Source of the DNA: Ascochyta rabiei
Taxonomy: Eukaryota; Ascomycota; Dothideomycetes; Pleosporales; Didymellaceae
Length of the DNA: 64,000 nucleotides
Direction: 5' to 3'
NCBI RefSeq assembly: GCF_004011695.2
Contig: NC_082416.1
Coordinates: forward strand, 1,612,001 to 1,676,000
Below the pieces are notes generated by a model. That model worked only from the letters and a program-made list of their open reading frames with translations, was not told the DNA's origin and made no database searches. This document shows positions 1-10,660 of this stretch, piece after piece (the stretch's first letter is position 1; each line of letters starts with the position of its first letter). The translations under genes were made by a program, and so were the position numbers.

Positions 1-643
1 AGGCGTATGCTGGCGACAGACTAATGGCGACCTTTCCCCAACCATGTCTCGAAGCTTCGAAAGCTAAATAATCGAACAGGATCTGCTTGTAGGCGGATGT
101 AACCCACGTGGTTACTCTGACTGAATCTCTTTAGCTTTGACTGTTGGCAGTGCCCGCAACTCGATGAAAGGTGAAGATACTCCATTGGTGTTGTTGGTGC
201 TTCCTAGCCGCTCTGTTGGTTGTCCGAGGCCGTACTGTCCTTGCGCTCATCGTGCCTCACCTCTTCGATTGCGTGCTCGCTGTCGTCGCTGTCTTGAATT
301 CCTTCTGCTTGCCCTTCGCATCACGGATTCACGCCCCGCCTCTTACCGCCTGGCATGCTGAACAGTTTTCGGACTGTCCATGCAATGGTGTTTAGAGAAT
401 TTGAAGTCAGCAGAACGAAGTCTTGAACTGTTGTCTGGTACAAGGAACTTGATATGAGAAAAGACTGCAATATAAAGAAGAGTCGACAAGGAACGGTGCA
501 CAAATGCAGAGCAGGCACGTCTGGAGCGAATAGAGAGAATAACAGAGGAGCGAGATGATAAAGCATTTCGCGTCTGTGTGTGATACGCGTTTGCTGGCTC
601 CATCTCTGTGAGAGCCCTAACGTGGCGCCCTTGCAACATTTTT
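1..643. other. Intergenic, no gene recognised
   Basis: Normal-composition sequence without a convincing coding region. Open frames here are short, overlap one another and resemble no family I recognise. No repeat or RNA gene was seen. Confidence 0.5.
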
Positions 644-868
644 ATGGCTTTTGGTTTCGGTCTATTTCCCACCACTGTTCTGGGTCTACATCTCTTCGTC
701 AACGGCTCTTCAGCCGCACACACTTCCACGCCCACTGCGGCCAGCGATAGCGTCGTTGATGGGTCTTCCACCCACGGTCTTAACGATGCCTATAGATTTC
801 CTGAGGAGGATTGGCTCGAGGGTGCTAAGCAGGAGCTATCATACTTTCAAATAAGGACGCTATACTGA
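644..868 (+). CDS. Possible small secreted protein, hypothetical
   Basis: A 74-residue frame from an ATG at 644 (MAFGFGLFPTTVLGLHLFVN...). The first 25 residues are hydrophobic and end in small residues (NGSSAA), which would fit a signal peptide. The rest is Ser/Thr-rich and then acidic (EEDWLEGAKQE). It has no cysteines, so it does not look like a typical disulfide-stabilised effector. I recognise no family. The frame could be chance or one exon of a larger gene. It stands alone, about 2 kb from the nearest confident gene. Low confidence. Confidence 0.2.
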   Translation: MAFGFGLFPTTVLGLHLFVNGSSAAHTSTPTAASDSVVDGSSTHGLNDAYRFPEEDWLEGAKQELSYFQIRTLY

Positions 869-2893
869 GGCACTATCGTGTCATGACGCTTCTGCTGCTT
901 AGATTAGTTGTAGGCAAAGCACAAAGCAAACGATTGTTGCATAAATGCATAGGCGCTGTTCAAACTGTACACCGCTAGAGATTCAAAGGCAAGGACGCAG
1001 AGGCTGTTATGGCTTCAAACGAGACACAGGAATTATTCAAAGAACTTGACTGGCAGAGTTGTCAACAACAAATTGATCGACGTTTTGATTCGTGAACAGA
1101 CTAAGTGCTGGGGCTTGCACAGCTCCACGGACAGCGGTATGCAACGTGCGCGCCCAAGATGGTATCAAACAGGCGATCAATTTTGTTTGTTGACAATTCT
1201 GTTGACTAGGGGCTTGAAGCTAAAGCATCAGAGGGCTTGGACAGAGAACAGAAAGCTAAAGCTGCCGATATCGTCTAGGTGTATATGGGGGAAGATACCA
1301 AGGACACCAGAGCAGAGTTATAATACGACATCGTGGATGATGTCGCGCCTAGGACCATCGAAGCTCCTGCCAAAGATAATAGCAAAACCCAGATGCTTAC
1401 CTTGCATGACTTTTCGATTTCACTTCCCCATTTTGGCGTGCTCAATCTATACTGTACAAGAGTTCCAAAAGTCAATGTCCTGCCTGGTAGTTGCTGTCAA
1501 CGCTACTCTCGAGGTAGAATCTACCGCCCGCTCCCATGGAAACCACTAGCTCTACACTTGACCTTCTGTAGTAGAACCCTCGAGTCTTCTCTCGTACGCA
1601 ATAAGAACACATAAAGCAACAAACCCACTGCAGCTGCAAGCGAGATGTTTCCTCAATCGCACAAGACGTACATACCGACCAGCGCACCAGCCAAAAGAAA
1701 AAAGATTCTACCATGTAGCAACTGTCTGTAGCTGCAGACTCGAAAAATAATCGTGAAGAGCTCGGCAAGCCTCTACCCCGGAGAAAGCACCAAGCATCGC
1801 GAAAGCGATCAGCTTATACAATACCGATGCACATCTACCGACCACTGAGATGACCCCGCGACGCACGCTCGCCACACTCGCCACCGCAACCGCGAAAATC
1901 CAACTCCCGTGACATGCGACATGCAATGTGTGACATGTGCCAAGCCACCGTCCTACCGCGACCTCGTATCCCAGAAAGTCTAAAAACTGGTTTTTGGCTC
2001 CGCAACGCACGCTTGTACAAATTTTCCTAGTGTTGTTGTAGGGGGGATCGGAATTTCAGGGGCCGGGTAGACGATGATTGATCTTTAGTCTTTTATGGTT
2101 CGTCGATCGTTGATGGTTCGTGTGGGCGATGCTGTAGGGATGAGGATGCGTGTAAAAGTGACGATGCTACAAGAAGCTGCGAGAAAAGCGTGATGATGAC
2201 AAGGGTTGAGAACGGACGTGAAGTGTGGAAAAAGTTGCTTTTCAGTCTATCTACTTCCTCAACTGTAATTGCGCTGGCCTGTCTGCTTCGGCGTATCCTG
2301 CCAGCCGTTGCTGTACTGTTCTTCATCTGGCAACAGAAAAGCTAAATCTAGAGAAAAAATGCCTTGACAAGGCGAAGCGATGTGTGATGAGGGAATGAGA
2401 AGGTGGTTGATGACGAGGTGCAGGTGTTGCGAAGATAATTGCTGGTTAGCAAAGCAAACGCCGAGGCGATGCGTATGGAGGTCGAGAATAATTACAAGTG
2501 ATAAGTTGTAACGCGTGATACAGCCACGTCCCGACTCTTTTAGAAGTGTACCCGAGCCCAACAGCAACATGTATTCAACGTCAAAAGCAATAAATAGATT
2601 GAGGTCCCGAGCGAAGCATACAAGGAACGTCTTAGCGATTGGTGAGTGTTCGAGCTTCAAACCTGCCTATGCAGGCTGTTATGTTGTGCAACAATGTATT
2701 GTCGTACACGGGACGACCCACGAGCTGGGGTGGGGCCTGCATACTTTCACCGGACCCGTCCCTGCAGCTGCCAAAGCGACGCGATGCAGTAGGTGAACGA
2801 AAACCCAGGACTCCAAAACGCCACCGTTTGGATATATGGTGTAAATCAGAGGGCAGGAACGAGGAAACTGTACAAGCGATAGTAATGGTGTGC
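869..2893. other. Intergenic, no confident gene
   Basis: About 2 kb of unassigned, normal-composition DNA. On the minus strand, 1521-1720 could encode the end of a small single-helix membrane protein if a GT-AG intron at 1634-1675 is removed, but no start exon could be tied to it. The right part is the 3' flank of the membrane-protein gene at 2894-4450. No repeats or RNA genes seen. Confidence 0.5.
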
Positions 2894-4450
2894 TTAGAAG
2901 TTCTGCGCGATGCCAGAGTTTCCTTGTTGCGGGAAGACCGAGGGGTTCTCGATCCTTGTGTTGCGTCGCGCTGACACGTCCCGAATGACGGGCTGCTGGC
3001 CTGTGCCGTACGGGTCGGTGTTGCCATATGGGCTTGTCTGGTAGTAGCCTTGGTTGTCGTAGTACTCGTTGGGATTGGCGGCCATGCCAGGGTATTCGCC
3101 CGAGGCATCGGAGCGGTTGGCAGCAGAGTAGGACGAGGATGCGTTGGAAGGCCCACGCTGTACGCCGGCCTGATTCTGCGTCGAGTTGGGCACAGCGCCT
3201 CCAATGACACTAGCATCGAGTGCACCAAGACCATCAGAGTCCATCGTCTCGCGGCGGCCGTTCACCAGGGGGTCGTTGGATCCTTCGGAGTAGGCGCCGC
3301 CAGTGGGGGAGTGCGGAGTGTTGTAGCCTCCAGGGTTGCTGTTGCTGTCTGAGTAGGTCATGCCGCTGGTGAGGGTGGTGGAAGCCTTGCGGTTCGAGCT
3401 GGTGGCAGTGTTGCCCCATCCTCGGTAACCGCTCGAGTCTTCGGCCATCTCGGCGCCGCCTATGCCACCGACGGCAGGAAGCGTAGGGTCGTGGTTGGGG
3501 TTGAAGCCATACTCCTCGACCTCCTTCCTTCGCTCTTCCTCGTTGTTCTGGCGCGCCTTGCGTTTCCTCCACAGGATGATGCCTGCCAGGACCAGCAGGG
3601 CGACGACGACGACAGGGACGACGACAGCAATTGCAGTCTTGCCGCCGGTGCTAAGTCCTTTCTGGGTGATGCCATTGGCGGATTTAGGTTCGGCCGTGCT
3701 GGTGCTCGAGGCTCCGCGCGTGGTGGCAGTCGAGGCAAGGCCGCCGGTTCCCGTCGTGGCGACAGGGCCTTCACGGGTGACAACGGAGGTGACGATGATG
3801 GGGGTGGGCGTCTCTCCAGCGCGGGTTGCAGAGGGGGTGACGGTGACGACAGACGTCGCGACCTCGGTGGTCGACGGCGGCGCAGACGAGGCGGTGACGA
3901 CTTGGGTGGTTACAGGGGCAGGTGCGCTTGATGGGGCAGGGGCGGCCGACGAGGGTGCGGCGGATGAGGGCGCTGGAGCCGGTGCTGCTGACGAGGGAGC
4001 TGGTGCGGCTGACGAGGGCGCTGGTTCGGCTGACGAGGGAGCTGGTTCTGCTGACGAGGCTGGAGGCGCGGCAGAGGATGCTGGGGGCGCGGCCGACGAG
4101 GCAGGCGGGGCAGCCGACGAGGGCGCGGGTGCCGACGACGCTGGAGCTGGAGCCGCAGAGCTCACGGGCGCAGGTGATGAGGCCGGCGGCGCAGCTGACG
4201 AGGGCGTGTTAGGGGCCGGTGACGACTGCGCAACGGAGGGAGTAGACGGCTCGGGCGCGGCGGACGACGGCGCTGGCGAGGCTGCCGGCGGTGTTACACT
4301 CGGTGCAGGTGCAGAAGAGGCGGCGACAGAGGGAGAGGCGGCAGAGGGAGAGGCAGGGGAGGAGGGCGCTGCCAACGATTGAGTTGGCGCCGACGAAGGA
4401 GAGACAAGGGAGATGAACGTACTGGCAGCAGTGTTGTTCGCCGACGACAT
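2894..4450 (-). CDS. Mucin-like single-pass membrane protein (cell-wall sensor-like)
   Basis: Intronless, 518 residues from the ATG at 4450 (MSSANNTAAST...). The frame stays open to 4489 but begins there with TTG, so 4450 is chosen. Residues 1-270 are Ser/Ala/Pro-rich with repeated SSAAPPA and SSAEPAP units, as expected of an O-glycosylated outer domain. One transmembrane helix follows at about 272-294 (TAIAVVVPVVVVALLVLAGI) with a basic stop-transfer WRKRKARQ. The last 224 residues are a hydrophilic Ser/Asn/Gly-rich tail, presumably cytosolic. This layout is that of fungal Mid2/Wsc-type wall sensors and related membrane-anchored wall proteins. I see no WSC cysteine domain and no clear N-terminal signal peptide, so membrane insertion may rely on the internal helix or on an unseen upstream exon. 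Function is inferred from architecture only. Confidence 0.8.
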   Translation of the reverse strand: MSSANNTAASTFISLVSPSSAPTQSLAAPSSPASPSAASPSVAASSAPAPSVTPPAASPAPSSAAPEPSTPSVAQSSPAPNTPSSAAPPASSPAPVSSAAPAPASSAPAPSSAAPPASSAAPPASSAAPPASSAEPAPSSAEPAPSSAAPAPSSAAPAPAPSSAAPSSAAPAPSSAPAPVTTQVVTASSAPPSTTEVATSVVTVTPSATRAGETPTPIIVTSVVTREGPVATTGTGGLASTATTRGASSTSTAEPKSANGITQKGLSTGGKTAIAVVVPVVVVALLVLAGIILWRKRKARQNNEEERRKEVEEYGFNPNHDPTLPAVGGIGGAEMAEDSSGYRGWGNTATSSNRKASTTLTSGMTYSDSNSNPGGYNTPHSPTGGAYSEGSNDPLVNGRRETMDSDGLGALDASVIGGAVPNSTQNQAGVQRGPSNASSSYSAANRSDASGEYPGMAANPNEYYDNQGYYQTSPYGNTDPYGTGQQPVIRDVSARRNTRIENPSVFPQQGNSGIAQNF

Positions 4451-4608
4451 GTTGGCGGTTGCAAGGCACGCAGGCGGCCAGGCAGACAAGTATCAGGTCG
4501 CCGAGAGGCACACTCGCACTCAGTGCGAGGCGAGGGGAGGATGGGGAGGGGGACAGAGATGGGACGAGGATGTCGGTGTGTCGCGGGTGCCGGCAGTGCT
4601 GGCTTGAT

Positions 4609-4673
4609 GGGTCGTGGGTCGTGAGCCGTGGGCCGTGGGCCGTGGGTCGTGGGTCGTGGGTCGTTGGGTCGTG
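4609..4673 (+). repeat. 7-bp tandem repeat
   Basis: About nine copies of a 7-bp unit GGGYCGT (variants GGGTCGT and GGGCCGT), slightly degenerate. It lies 160 bp upstream of the membrane-protein start codon, on its promoter side. Confidence 0.85.
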
Positions 4674-4731
4674 CCAGTGATGCGTGGGGGTCCACTGTTC
4701 TGTTCGTGGCGGCAACAGGCGGTGGGACGAA

Positions 4732-4808
4732 ACGAGTGATGATGCGGGACAGACGAGTGATGATGCGAGACAGACGAGTGATGATGCGAGACAGACGAGT
4801 GATGATGT
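4732..4808 (+). repeat. 21-bp tandem repeat
   Basis: Three full and one partial copy of a 21-bp unit beginning ACGAGTGATGATGCG and ending GACAG. Copies differ by one base (GCGGG versus GCGAG). It lies about 280 bp upstream of the membrane-protein gene. Confidence 0.9.
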
Positions 4809-5880
4809 ATGGCTACGGCAGAGCCAGCAGAAACGGGGGCGAGGGCCCTGGGTGGTGAGTGGACGAGGGCGAGCGAAGGAGGTGTGGAGGTGCAGCAGGG
4901 AGTGGACCGCCGCGGGAGGCCACCGGCGATCCGAGCGTTGGCGATGGACAGGAGGCGAGCAGTGCGCTGAGTGGCTGCCTTGTCTGGCCAAGCGCGAGCG
5001 GTCGAAGCACCGGAGCACGGGAGGCTGCCAACAATGGACGGCCTGGGCTCGAGGCAGTCTGCGACGATGTGCCTGTAAACGTGGTGGAGGAGTTCCAACG
5101 TCCAGCGCGCCGACGACGGGCAGAGGGCTGCGTTGCTTTTCAGCGCTCTCGGCCAGGGCGCGCGCGCTGGCAGCACGGCGCGCACAGCTACCGGCATGTA
5201 TCTTGGCGGGCGGCGGCGCCTGGCTAGACAGAAACCAGCGTCGAAAAGCGGAGACGCTGGGCCGAGTTGTAGTTAGCCGGCTCTGTTTTGGGCAGCTCGA
5301 CTGCGCTGATGCGCCGCCTGGGGGAGAGTGGACAGCCATGGCTGAGTGCGGCATCTCACATTCCTAGCGCGCACACAAGCCCGCCGTGTGCCCTGCCTCG
5401 CTCCCCTTCCACGCTCGACCACCAACACCACCGTCACCACGCACGACTGCAACCACACTGGCCACAAGGCAGCCGGCGTCGCACAGGCTGGACGCAGGTG
5501 CGCGCAGAGTCGCAGACTGCGTTTGCGTCATGCCACTGCCCGTCTTCCCTGCCTGTTCTCGTGTCATCTCGGCCGTCGATAGGTACCTAGCATTATTCTT
5601 TGCGAGCTGCTCGTGTTTGATACGAGCGAGCGCTGCTGATTGGCCACTTGTCCACTTGGCCACTCTATATTTACGCTCAGGTCAGACTCGCGCCGGCACG
5701 TTGCAACCAAGCAGCACTACTACTCTACTGCTCGTATCTACGTATCTACCCATCTACGTATCTAGGTAGGTACCTTTGAACGTCCTTTGCTCGAGCAATC
5801 TGCGCGCCGCCGCTTGCCCCGTGTTCGGCATATCAAGCTTTTTCGCTGCGCAAGGATGCCCTGCATGCTGCTTGCTGCAC

Positions 5881-5908
5881 TTCCACCACTTCCACCACTT
5901 CCACCACT
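5881..5908 (+). repeat. 9-bp tandem repeat
   Basis: Three perfect copies of TTCCACCAC. Too short to suggest function. Confidence 0.8.
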
Positions 5909-6173
5909 GAGAGTGGTTCTGCCTCTCGCCAGGATCGTGATCCATGCTGCAGCATCGCTTAGCAATCCGTCTCTACCACCAAACCATTTGCTCTGCCTGC
6001 GCAGCGTTACCTGAAACACGTACCTACAGTCTCCGTGCCATACTGAGCCTGCGCTACGGCCACTCACAAGCCAATTTCAGAGTACCCCTCACCAGTGATG
6101 ACCGCTAATGCAGCATTCATGGAATTCACATGTAAACATTTAGCGTACCGTACTTGTACCTTACCACTAGGGC

Positions 6174-7146
6174 CTACACCAGGCCTGGAATCACAGCCTT
6201 TCGCTTTCCCACCTTGTCCTTCCCAAAGTTCTCCACATACCACCGCTTGCCCTGCAGCGCGCGGGGCAGCATCGTGCTGACCTCGTTGATGAGAAACGTG
6301 CGGGCTGGCTGACACTTCAGGCCGCCAATCATCCACCAGCCGGCCCATTCGATCCACTCGCAAAAGTAGTGTGCGTACAGGACGTACTTGAACAGCCCGT
6401 TCTTCGGCAGCATGTAAACTTTGTCCACGCCCTCAATGGGCTTGCCTTGCTCGGCCGCATCTTTGCGCTGCCGCCGCTCTGCCGCGCGTCTAATCTCGCG
6501 CAGGTCGTCGTCGTGGAACATGTTGCCCAGCAGTCCCCAGCACCATATCACGAGGCCCAGGAAGCTCCATCCTGCGCGGCCCTGCCAGTCGTAGACCGTT
6601 GTCGGTCCGTATCCGGAGAGATAGCCGCCGATCGAGATTGCGTTGGTGACTTGAAAGGCGAGCATCAGCACGCACACAACCGGACTCATCGGCGACATGC
6701 TTGGGTTGAGGAACAGCGGCGAGAGGAGGGCGCGGTAGAGGTAGTGTATCACCTGGAGATCTGATGAGCGACGTTGTTTGTATAGCCACGCTGAGCGCTC
6801 GACTTACAAAGCAGCCGACCATCGTCCAGTTGCCCCACGGCAGCTCCTCGATGCCCTGCTCCTTGGGCAGCGTGAAGAAGATGTACAGCAGCGTGATGGG
6901 GCCCGCCGACTCCATCGTCGCCCATCCAATCCTGCCCGGCACATTCCACCAAGCCTGCGTCGACGTCTTGCCCTGCGGATACCAGTCCAGCACCCATTGA
7001 AATGCCGTGATCTGCATCTGTCAGCCAAACGATTTCGGAAAGACGCGCGCATCCATGCAGCTCACCAGGGGGAAGAACTGCCAGACGTAGCTGAGCCACT
7101 CCCAGTTCTCGCGCGACGGAGGCAGCCAGTTCTCGACGAGGGCCAT
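6174..7146 (-). CDS. Steroid 5-alpha-reductase-like membrane enzyme (3-oxo-5-alpha-steroid 4-dehydrogenase family)
   Basis: Three exons on the minus strand: 7066-7146, 6808-7011 and 6752-6174, with introns 7012-7065 (GTGAGC...CAG) and 6753-6807 (GTAAGT...CAG), giving 287 residues. The start MALVENWLPPSRENWEW is the first ATG in frame. Several hydrophobic segments span the protein. The C-terminal part has the features of the family: NMFHDDDLREIRR, then KNGLFKYVLYAHYFCEWIEW, INEVSTMLPRALQGKRWY and the tail RKAVIPGLV. Family members reduce the 4,5 double bond of 3-oxo-steroids, or a related lipid double bond, with NADPH in the ER membrane. The fungal substrate cannot be read from sequence. For intron 1 an acceptor 6 nt upstream would add Met-Gln; the chosen one puts the CTGAC branch site at a normal distance. 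The gene appears intact. Confidence 0.88.
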
Positions 7147-7459
7147 GTTGAGTTGTCTTGTCAGTGTGTGGAATCTGATTGAATCATGCGACGAGAGAAG
7201 GGCCGCGTGCTTCCACATTGTAGTTCGCAGATGTCATGACGTATCGTTTAGTGGTGCAACGCTTGACGCTTGGACGCGTTGCACATGCTGTTTGCATTCA
7301 AGCTCTTGCTTGTGCTTCATCGGCACACCCCTGCTCATTACTGTTTTCTCAACTGATTCGACTGCGGCGTTGCAAAACAGAATGCGCCTCAGTGATCTCT
7401 CATATTTTATTCTTAAAATATATTCTCCTAGATGCTCATGATCTTCATAAAACAAATCA

Positions 7460-7544
7460 GTCGCTTTAGCTCACTTGGGAGAGCGCCAGACTGAAGTTCA
7501 GTCAGTAAATCTGGAGGTACTGTGTTCGATCCACAGAAGCGACA
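7460..7544 (+). tRNA. tRNA-Phe (GAA) with intron
   Basis: Perfect 7-bp acceptor stem (7460-7466 with 7537-7543) plus discriminator A at 7544. The D arm is TAGCTCACTTGGGAGAGC and the T arm holds GTTCGATCC, the B box. The anticodon stem is CCAGA/TCTGG with anticodon GAA at 7493-7495. A 12-nt intron occupies 7497-7508, directly after position 37, the canonical site. Intron bases TTCAG pair with CTGAA of the anticodon loop, as in other eukaryotic nuclear tRNA introns. The mature sequence is very close to yeast tRNA-Phe. Confidence 0.97.
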
Positions 7545-8667
7545 CTAGCTTCGGTGCCCGGCTCGTCTGGGATTCCTCGATTCTTTTTGCTTTTCCTCGC
7601 ACCTTTCTATAATTTCCTATCTGCGTGACTACACGATGACGACTCTTGTTTTTTTGAAACTTGCTTGCACGATGAATTGACCGTGTGCTCAGTTTCTATA
7701 TCACTGCTGGTGAAAGCTGCACGAAAGGAATCCGAACAGTGGACGAGGACGGAATGGTAGACGACGGAGCGCTTGCAGTTGCTTCCGACATAAATAGTGG
7801 CAAACACTGGGTTTGGTGCCCTGGTGAAAGAGCGTTGGATCGTCTGCACGTTTGGAGCAATCGATGCTTACGAGAAATTAGGAAGAGAGCGGAGCGCGCT
7901 CTTCGCGCGGGTAGACATGCTTGTAATTGTTGAGCGGAGGTTACTTGAAGTAGTGAGTAAAGCCCACTGCCGAGGGCATCTAAAGTTATCTACGGAGCAC
8001 AAACGGTGAAGTGATACATAGTCAGTGCCTCGGTGCCAAGAGGAGCCGTGGCGAAGGCGAAGGTGAAGGTGAATTCAGCTTTCGTCACACCGATGAAATA
8101 TCGAGTTTTACTTTAAATTCAGCCCCCAACTTAACCAGGCTTCTGAAAAATACTGTAGAATTGATTTTCCTGGACTGGAATACAGGAAGTGCGTCCTACC
8201 AATGGGCTCTTTCTTGAGCTTTGAAGAGTTTGCTGTCTTGAATTTCGATTGAGCGAGTGCATGATGATAAAGACTAGAGACTACATCAAGTCTGTTTTAC
8301 ACACCAGCCGGGAAGGAGCTATGTTGTGCGACGCTGACATACTCCGATGTCCTTGCTCTTTGCGATGCCAGACACATGTACAAGAGTAATGGGGCTAACA
8401 CATACTCAAAGAACCAAGCACGACGTTCGCATTCTCTCACAGTCCCTGAGGTGTAGTTTTCGATTACGAACACGGACATCCGGGATATCGACAATGCTTT
8501 CAGGTGAGACCAAACGTATGCTCAAAGGCTCAGAAACGAAACGTATGTAGTGACCCATAGGCTATCTGGTACTACATCTGAAGGTCTTCACTAGCTCTTC
8601 CCTACTGAGCCACTCTCATCTACTGCCCTCTTTGCAGCTGTGATGGTATGGCCAGCGGTGAGTTTGT
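7545..8667. other. Intergenic, nothing further recognised
   Basis: 1.1 kb between the tRNA and the 3' end of the MAPEG gene. Only short unassignable frames are present. No repeats of note, apart from the Pol III terminator listed separately. Confidence 0.55.
7584..7588 (+). terminator. RNA polymerase III terminator of tRNA-Phe
   Basis: A run of five T residues 40 bp after the tRNA end, with a further T4 run a few bases on, as expected for Pol III termination. Confidence 0.6.
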
Positions 8668-9398
8668 TTATGCTCCAGAAGCTAGCCTCCAGCACACGTT
8701 CACCAACGCACTTGTGGCGCTAATGTGCGCAAGTGTTCTGGGGAGCGCAATGTTGCCCAGATACGCCGGGTAGTGCACCAGCAATTTCGCAATGACATGG
8801 AAACCAAGCAAATTCACAATCTGCGCATCGTTTGGGGCGAGCACTTGAGCAAGAGCAGCCGCGAGAGCAAAAGCTACAAGGAATCGGTTAGTCTCGTTGT
8901 TTAGATCCGGTGAATGGCTCGAGACGCAAGAAACGTACCAGGGAAGTTCTCCATGAGCGCATAGTGTGCGCTCCTCAACCTCAGCGGTAATCCTTCCAGT
9001 TCACCAACGTGTTTCCGGGGGTGATCATTGTCAAGACCTTCTTCACGCGCCATGGCCTGTCCTGCGGCTGAGGCTGCTCCCGATGCTCCGAAAGTCCAGA
9101 ACAAATACAGGGCTGAAAGGGCCGGGATCGCACGGCCAGAGGTAATCGACGATACGCCTACCCCGGGAAGAAGCTTGATCAAAGCATGTGTCAAGGACTG
9201 GCAGATGGAATCTGGGTTTGTCAGATAAGATGTCAAGGGTACCATCGCGAGGTACATGGGCGCTGCGGCCAATACGATCGCGCCGGAAGGGTTGACACTT
9301 TGCCTGTTGTTAGTATTCCGACTTGATTTTCGGGACAATACATACACCCCATTCTCGGCGGCCACACGTTTAGCTTGTCGTTTCTTGTCGTCTGTCAT
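8668..9398 (-). CDS. MAPEG-family membrane protein
   Basis: Three exons on the minus strand: 9346-9398, 8939-9303 and 8668-8873, 207 residues in all. Intron 9304-9345 (GTATGT, branch TACTAAC, AACAG) is only 42 nt; intron 8874-8938 (GTACGT, TTGTAG) is 65 nt. The start is MTDDKKRQAKRVAAENG; an upstream ATG belongs to an unrelated extension. The core segment GLPLRLRSAHYALMENFPAF followed by ALAAALAQVL matches the MAPEG signature (membrane-associated eicosanoid and glutathione metabolism). About four hydrophobic helices are visible. Family members include microsomal glutathione transferases and leukotriene synthases; in fungi they are assumed to act on lipid peroxides or electrophiles with glutathione. 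Substrate unknown. The gene looks complete and intact. Confidence 0.85.
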
Positions 9399-10660
9399 GA
9401 CTGTGTTATACGTTGATCTTCTCGACTTGATGCTTTGCTCAACAAACAGAAATTTAACGCAACCCACACGCAGTCCAGGGTTTCAGATGAGCTTAAGTAT
9501 GAGTGTATAACCGAGGACCAAGTCGAACTTATCAATGACGTGCGTAGCTACACGGCGCTGTTCCTGAAGTGGGATGGAATCTGGAATTGCCAGAAATAAA
9601 AGCGGGGTAGTGCTGTTGCTTCCAACGGCTGCTCCCGCTTCCAGATGTCCGACGTTGCAAAAGTACTTCAAACAAATCGTTCAAACTGCTGCTTATAGCG
9701 AAGAGCTTTTCTGGTGTTGCCAGGCTCACGTACTAACCCGGTAACGCGGCGTTGAACACAGACACAGGGAGGAGATCCTCAACCAAGCGTTCTTTACTTC
9801 CAAACTATCCTTCCCTACCCTTAGTACTACTACTCAAAAACCGCTTACTTGAGGCCGATGACTTTGCACTGTTGCTTGTTTTTGTTACGACCGAGTTCAC
9901 ATTCTTCCGAAGTTCAGAGTTATGTGGTCACAAAAGCGTATAGGTCGCGATATTTTGTGGTAATGCGGTAGGACCGGTGTTTTCTTTCCCCTTAGCCATA
10001 CCCAATACATTGACGACGATACCAAAGCAAGACTGACGGATACAGTCTAGCACTGGACAATCACTCTTGATTGCCGATCTTGACGCAATAAGCTAAAGGG
10101 ACCGGCACTAACTTTTTCATACGGCAAGTAGTCGGACTCCCGGACTCCCGGTCAGTCATATAAAATATGCACGAGACCTCCTCTCGAAACTACATGATAC
10201 GCGTGCCAGCAGGTGGTCTTGTCGTGGAAGCGATTATGTAGGAGAGTGCGAGCTTGGAGGCGTTTTGAGCCAAGCGCCGATTCTGACCAATCAATCAACC
10301 ACGTGGAGCAAACACCACCTTCATCGAGCAATCCGTAGCGATGCTTCCTATTCAAAACTCTGACCGGCGCGACAACCAGGAATAGTTCGTCTGAGTTCGA
10401 GTTCATCTCGGTCAACTCGCAATAGAGATTGACTCTTCCTTCGCGATGGACAGGTGGGTTTCGTTGAACACATGCAGCCCAGACGTCTTGGACCTGTTGG
10501 CGCGCGTCTCGATGCGGTTCTTCGACTGCATGGTGGCTGTCAGGAAGACAATCAATAATAGCTAGGCAACGATTCCTACCCCACCTCGTTTTCCTCCGAC
10601 CTGACATACCTATCCTTGACACCCGCCTTTCTGGAAAGCGTGCAACACGCGACATTCAAC
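9399..10660. other. Divergent intergenic region
   Basis: 1.26 kb between the divergently transcribed MAPEG and ankyrin genes; it should contain both promoters. The only open frames here overlap each other and resemble no family. No repeats seen. Confidence 0.55.

Larger units (their letters stand above)
4451..6173. other. Long GC-rich upstream region with minisatellites
   Basis: A 1.7-kb GC-rich stretch between the start of the minus-strand membrane-protein gene and the 3' end of the reductase gene. Long frames exist on both strands but are low-complexity and match nothing. It carries three short tandem arrays (listed separately). It probably includes the promoter and 5' leader of the 2894-4450 gene. 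Confidence 0.55.

Noticed and set aside
1521..1720. Minus-strand frames joined by a GT-AG intron (1634-1675) giving a membrane-helix segment
   Set aside because: No start exon could be linked and no family is recognised; the helix could be chance.
3462..4382. 306-codon plus-strand frame rich in Ala, Gly, Asp and Glu
   Set aside because: It is the antisense shadow of the Ser/Ala/Pro repeats of the real membrane-protein gene.
4209..5367. Long Pro/Ser/Arg-rich frames on both strands in the GC-rich upstream region
   Set aside because: Low-complexity, overlapping on both strands, made partly of minisatellite; no domain.
10152..10655. 167-codon minus-strand frame upstream of the ankyrin gene
   Set aside because: No recognisable domain; overlaps the likely promoter and 5' leader of the ankyrin gene.
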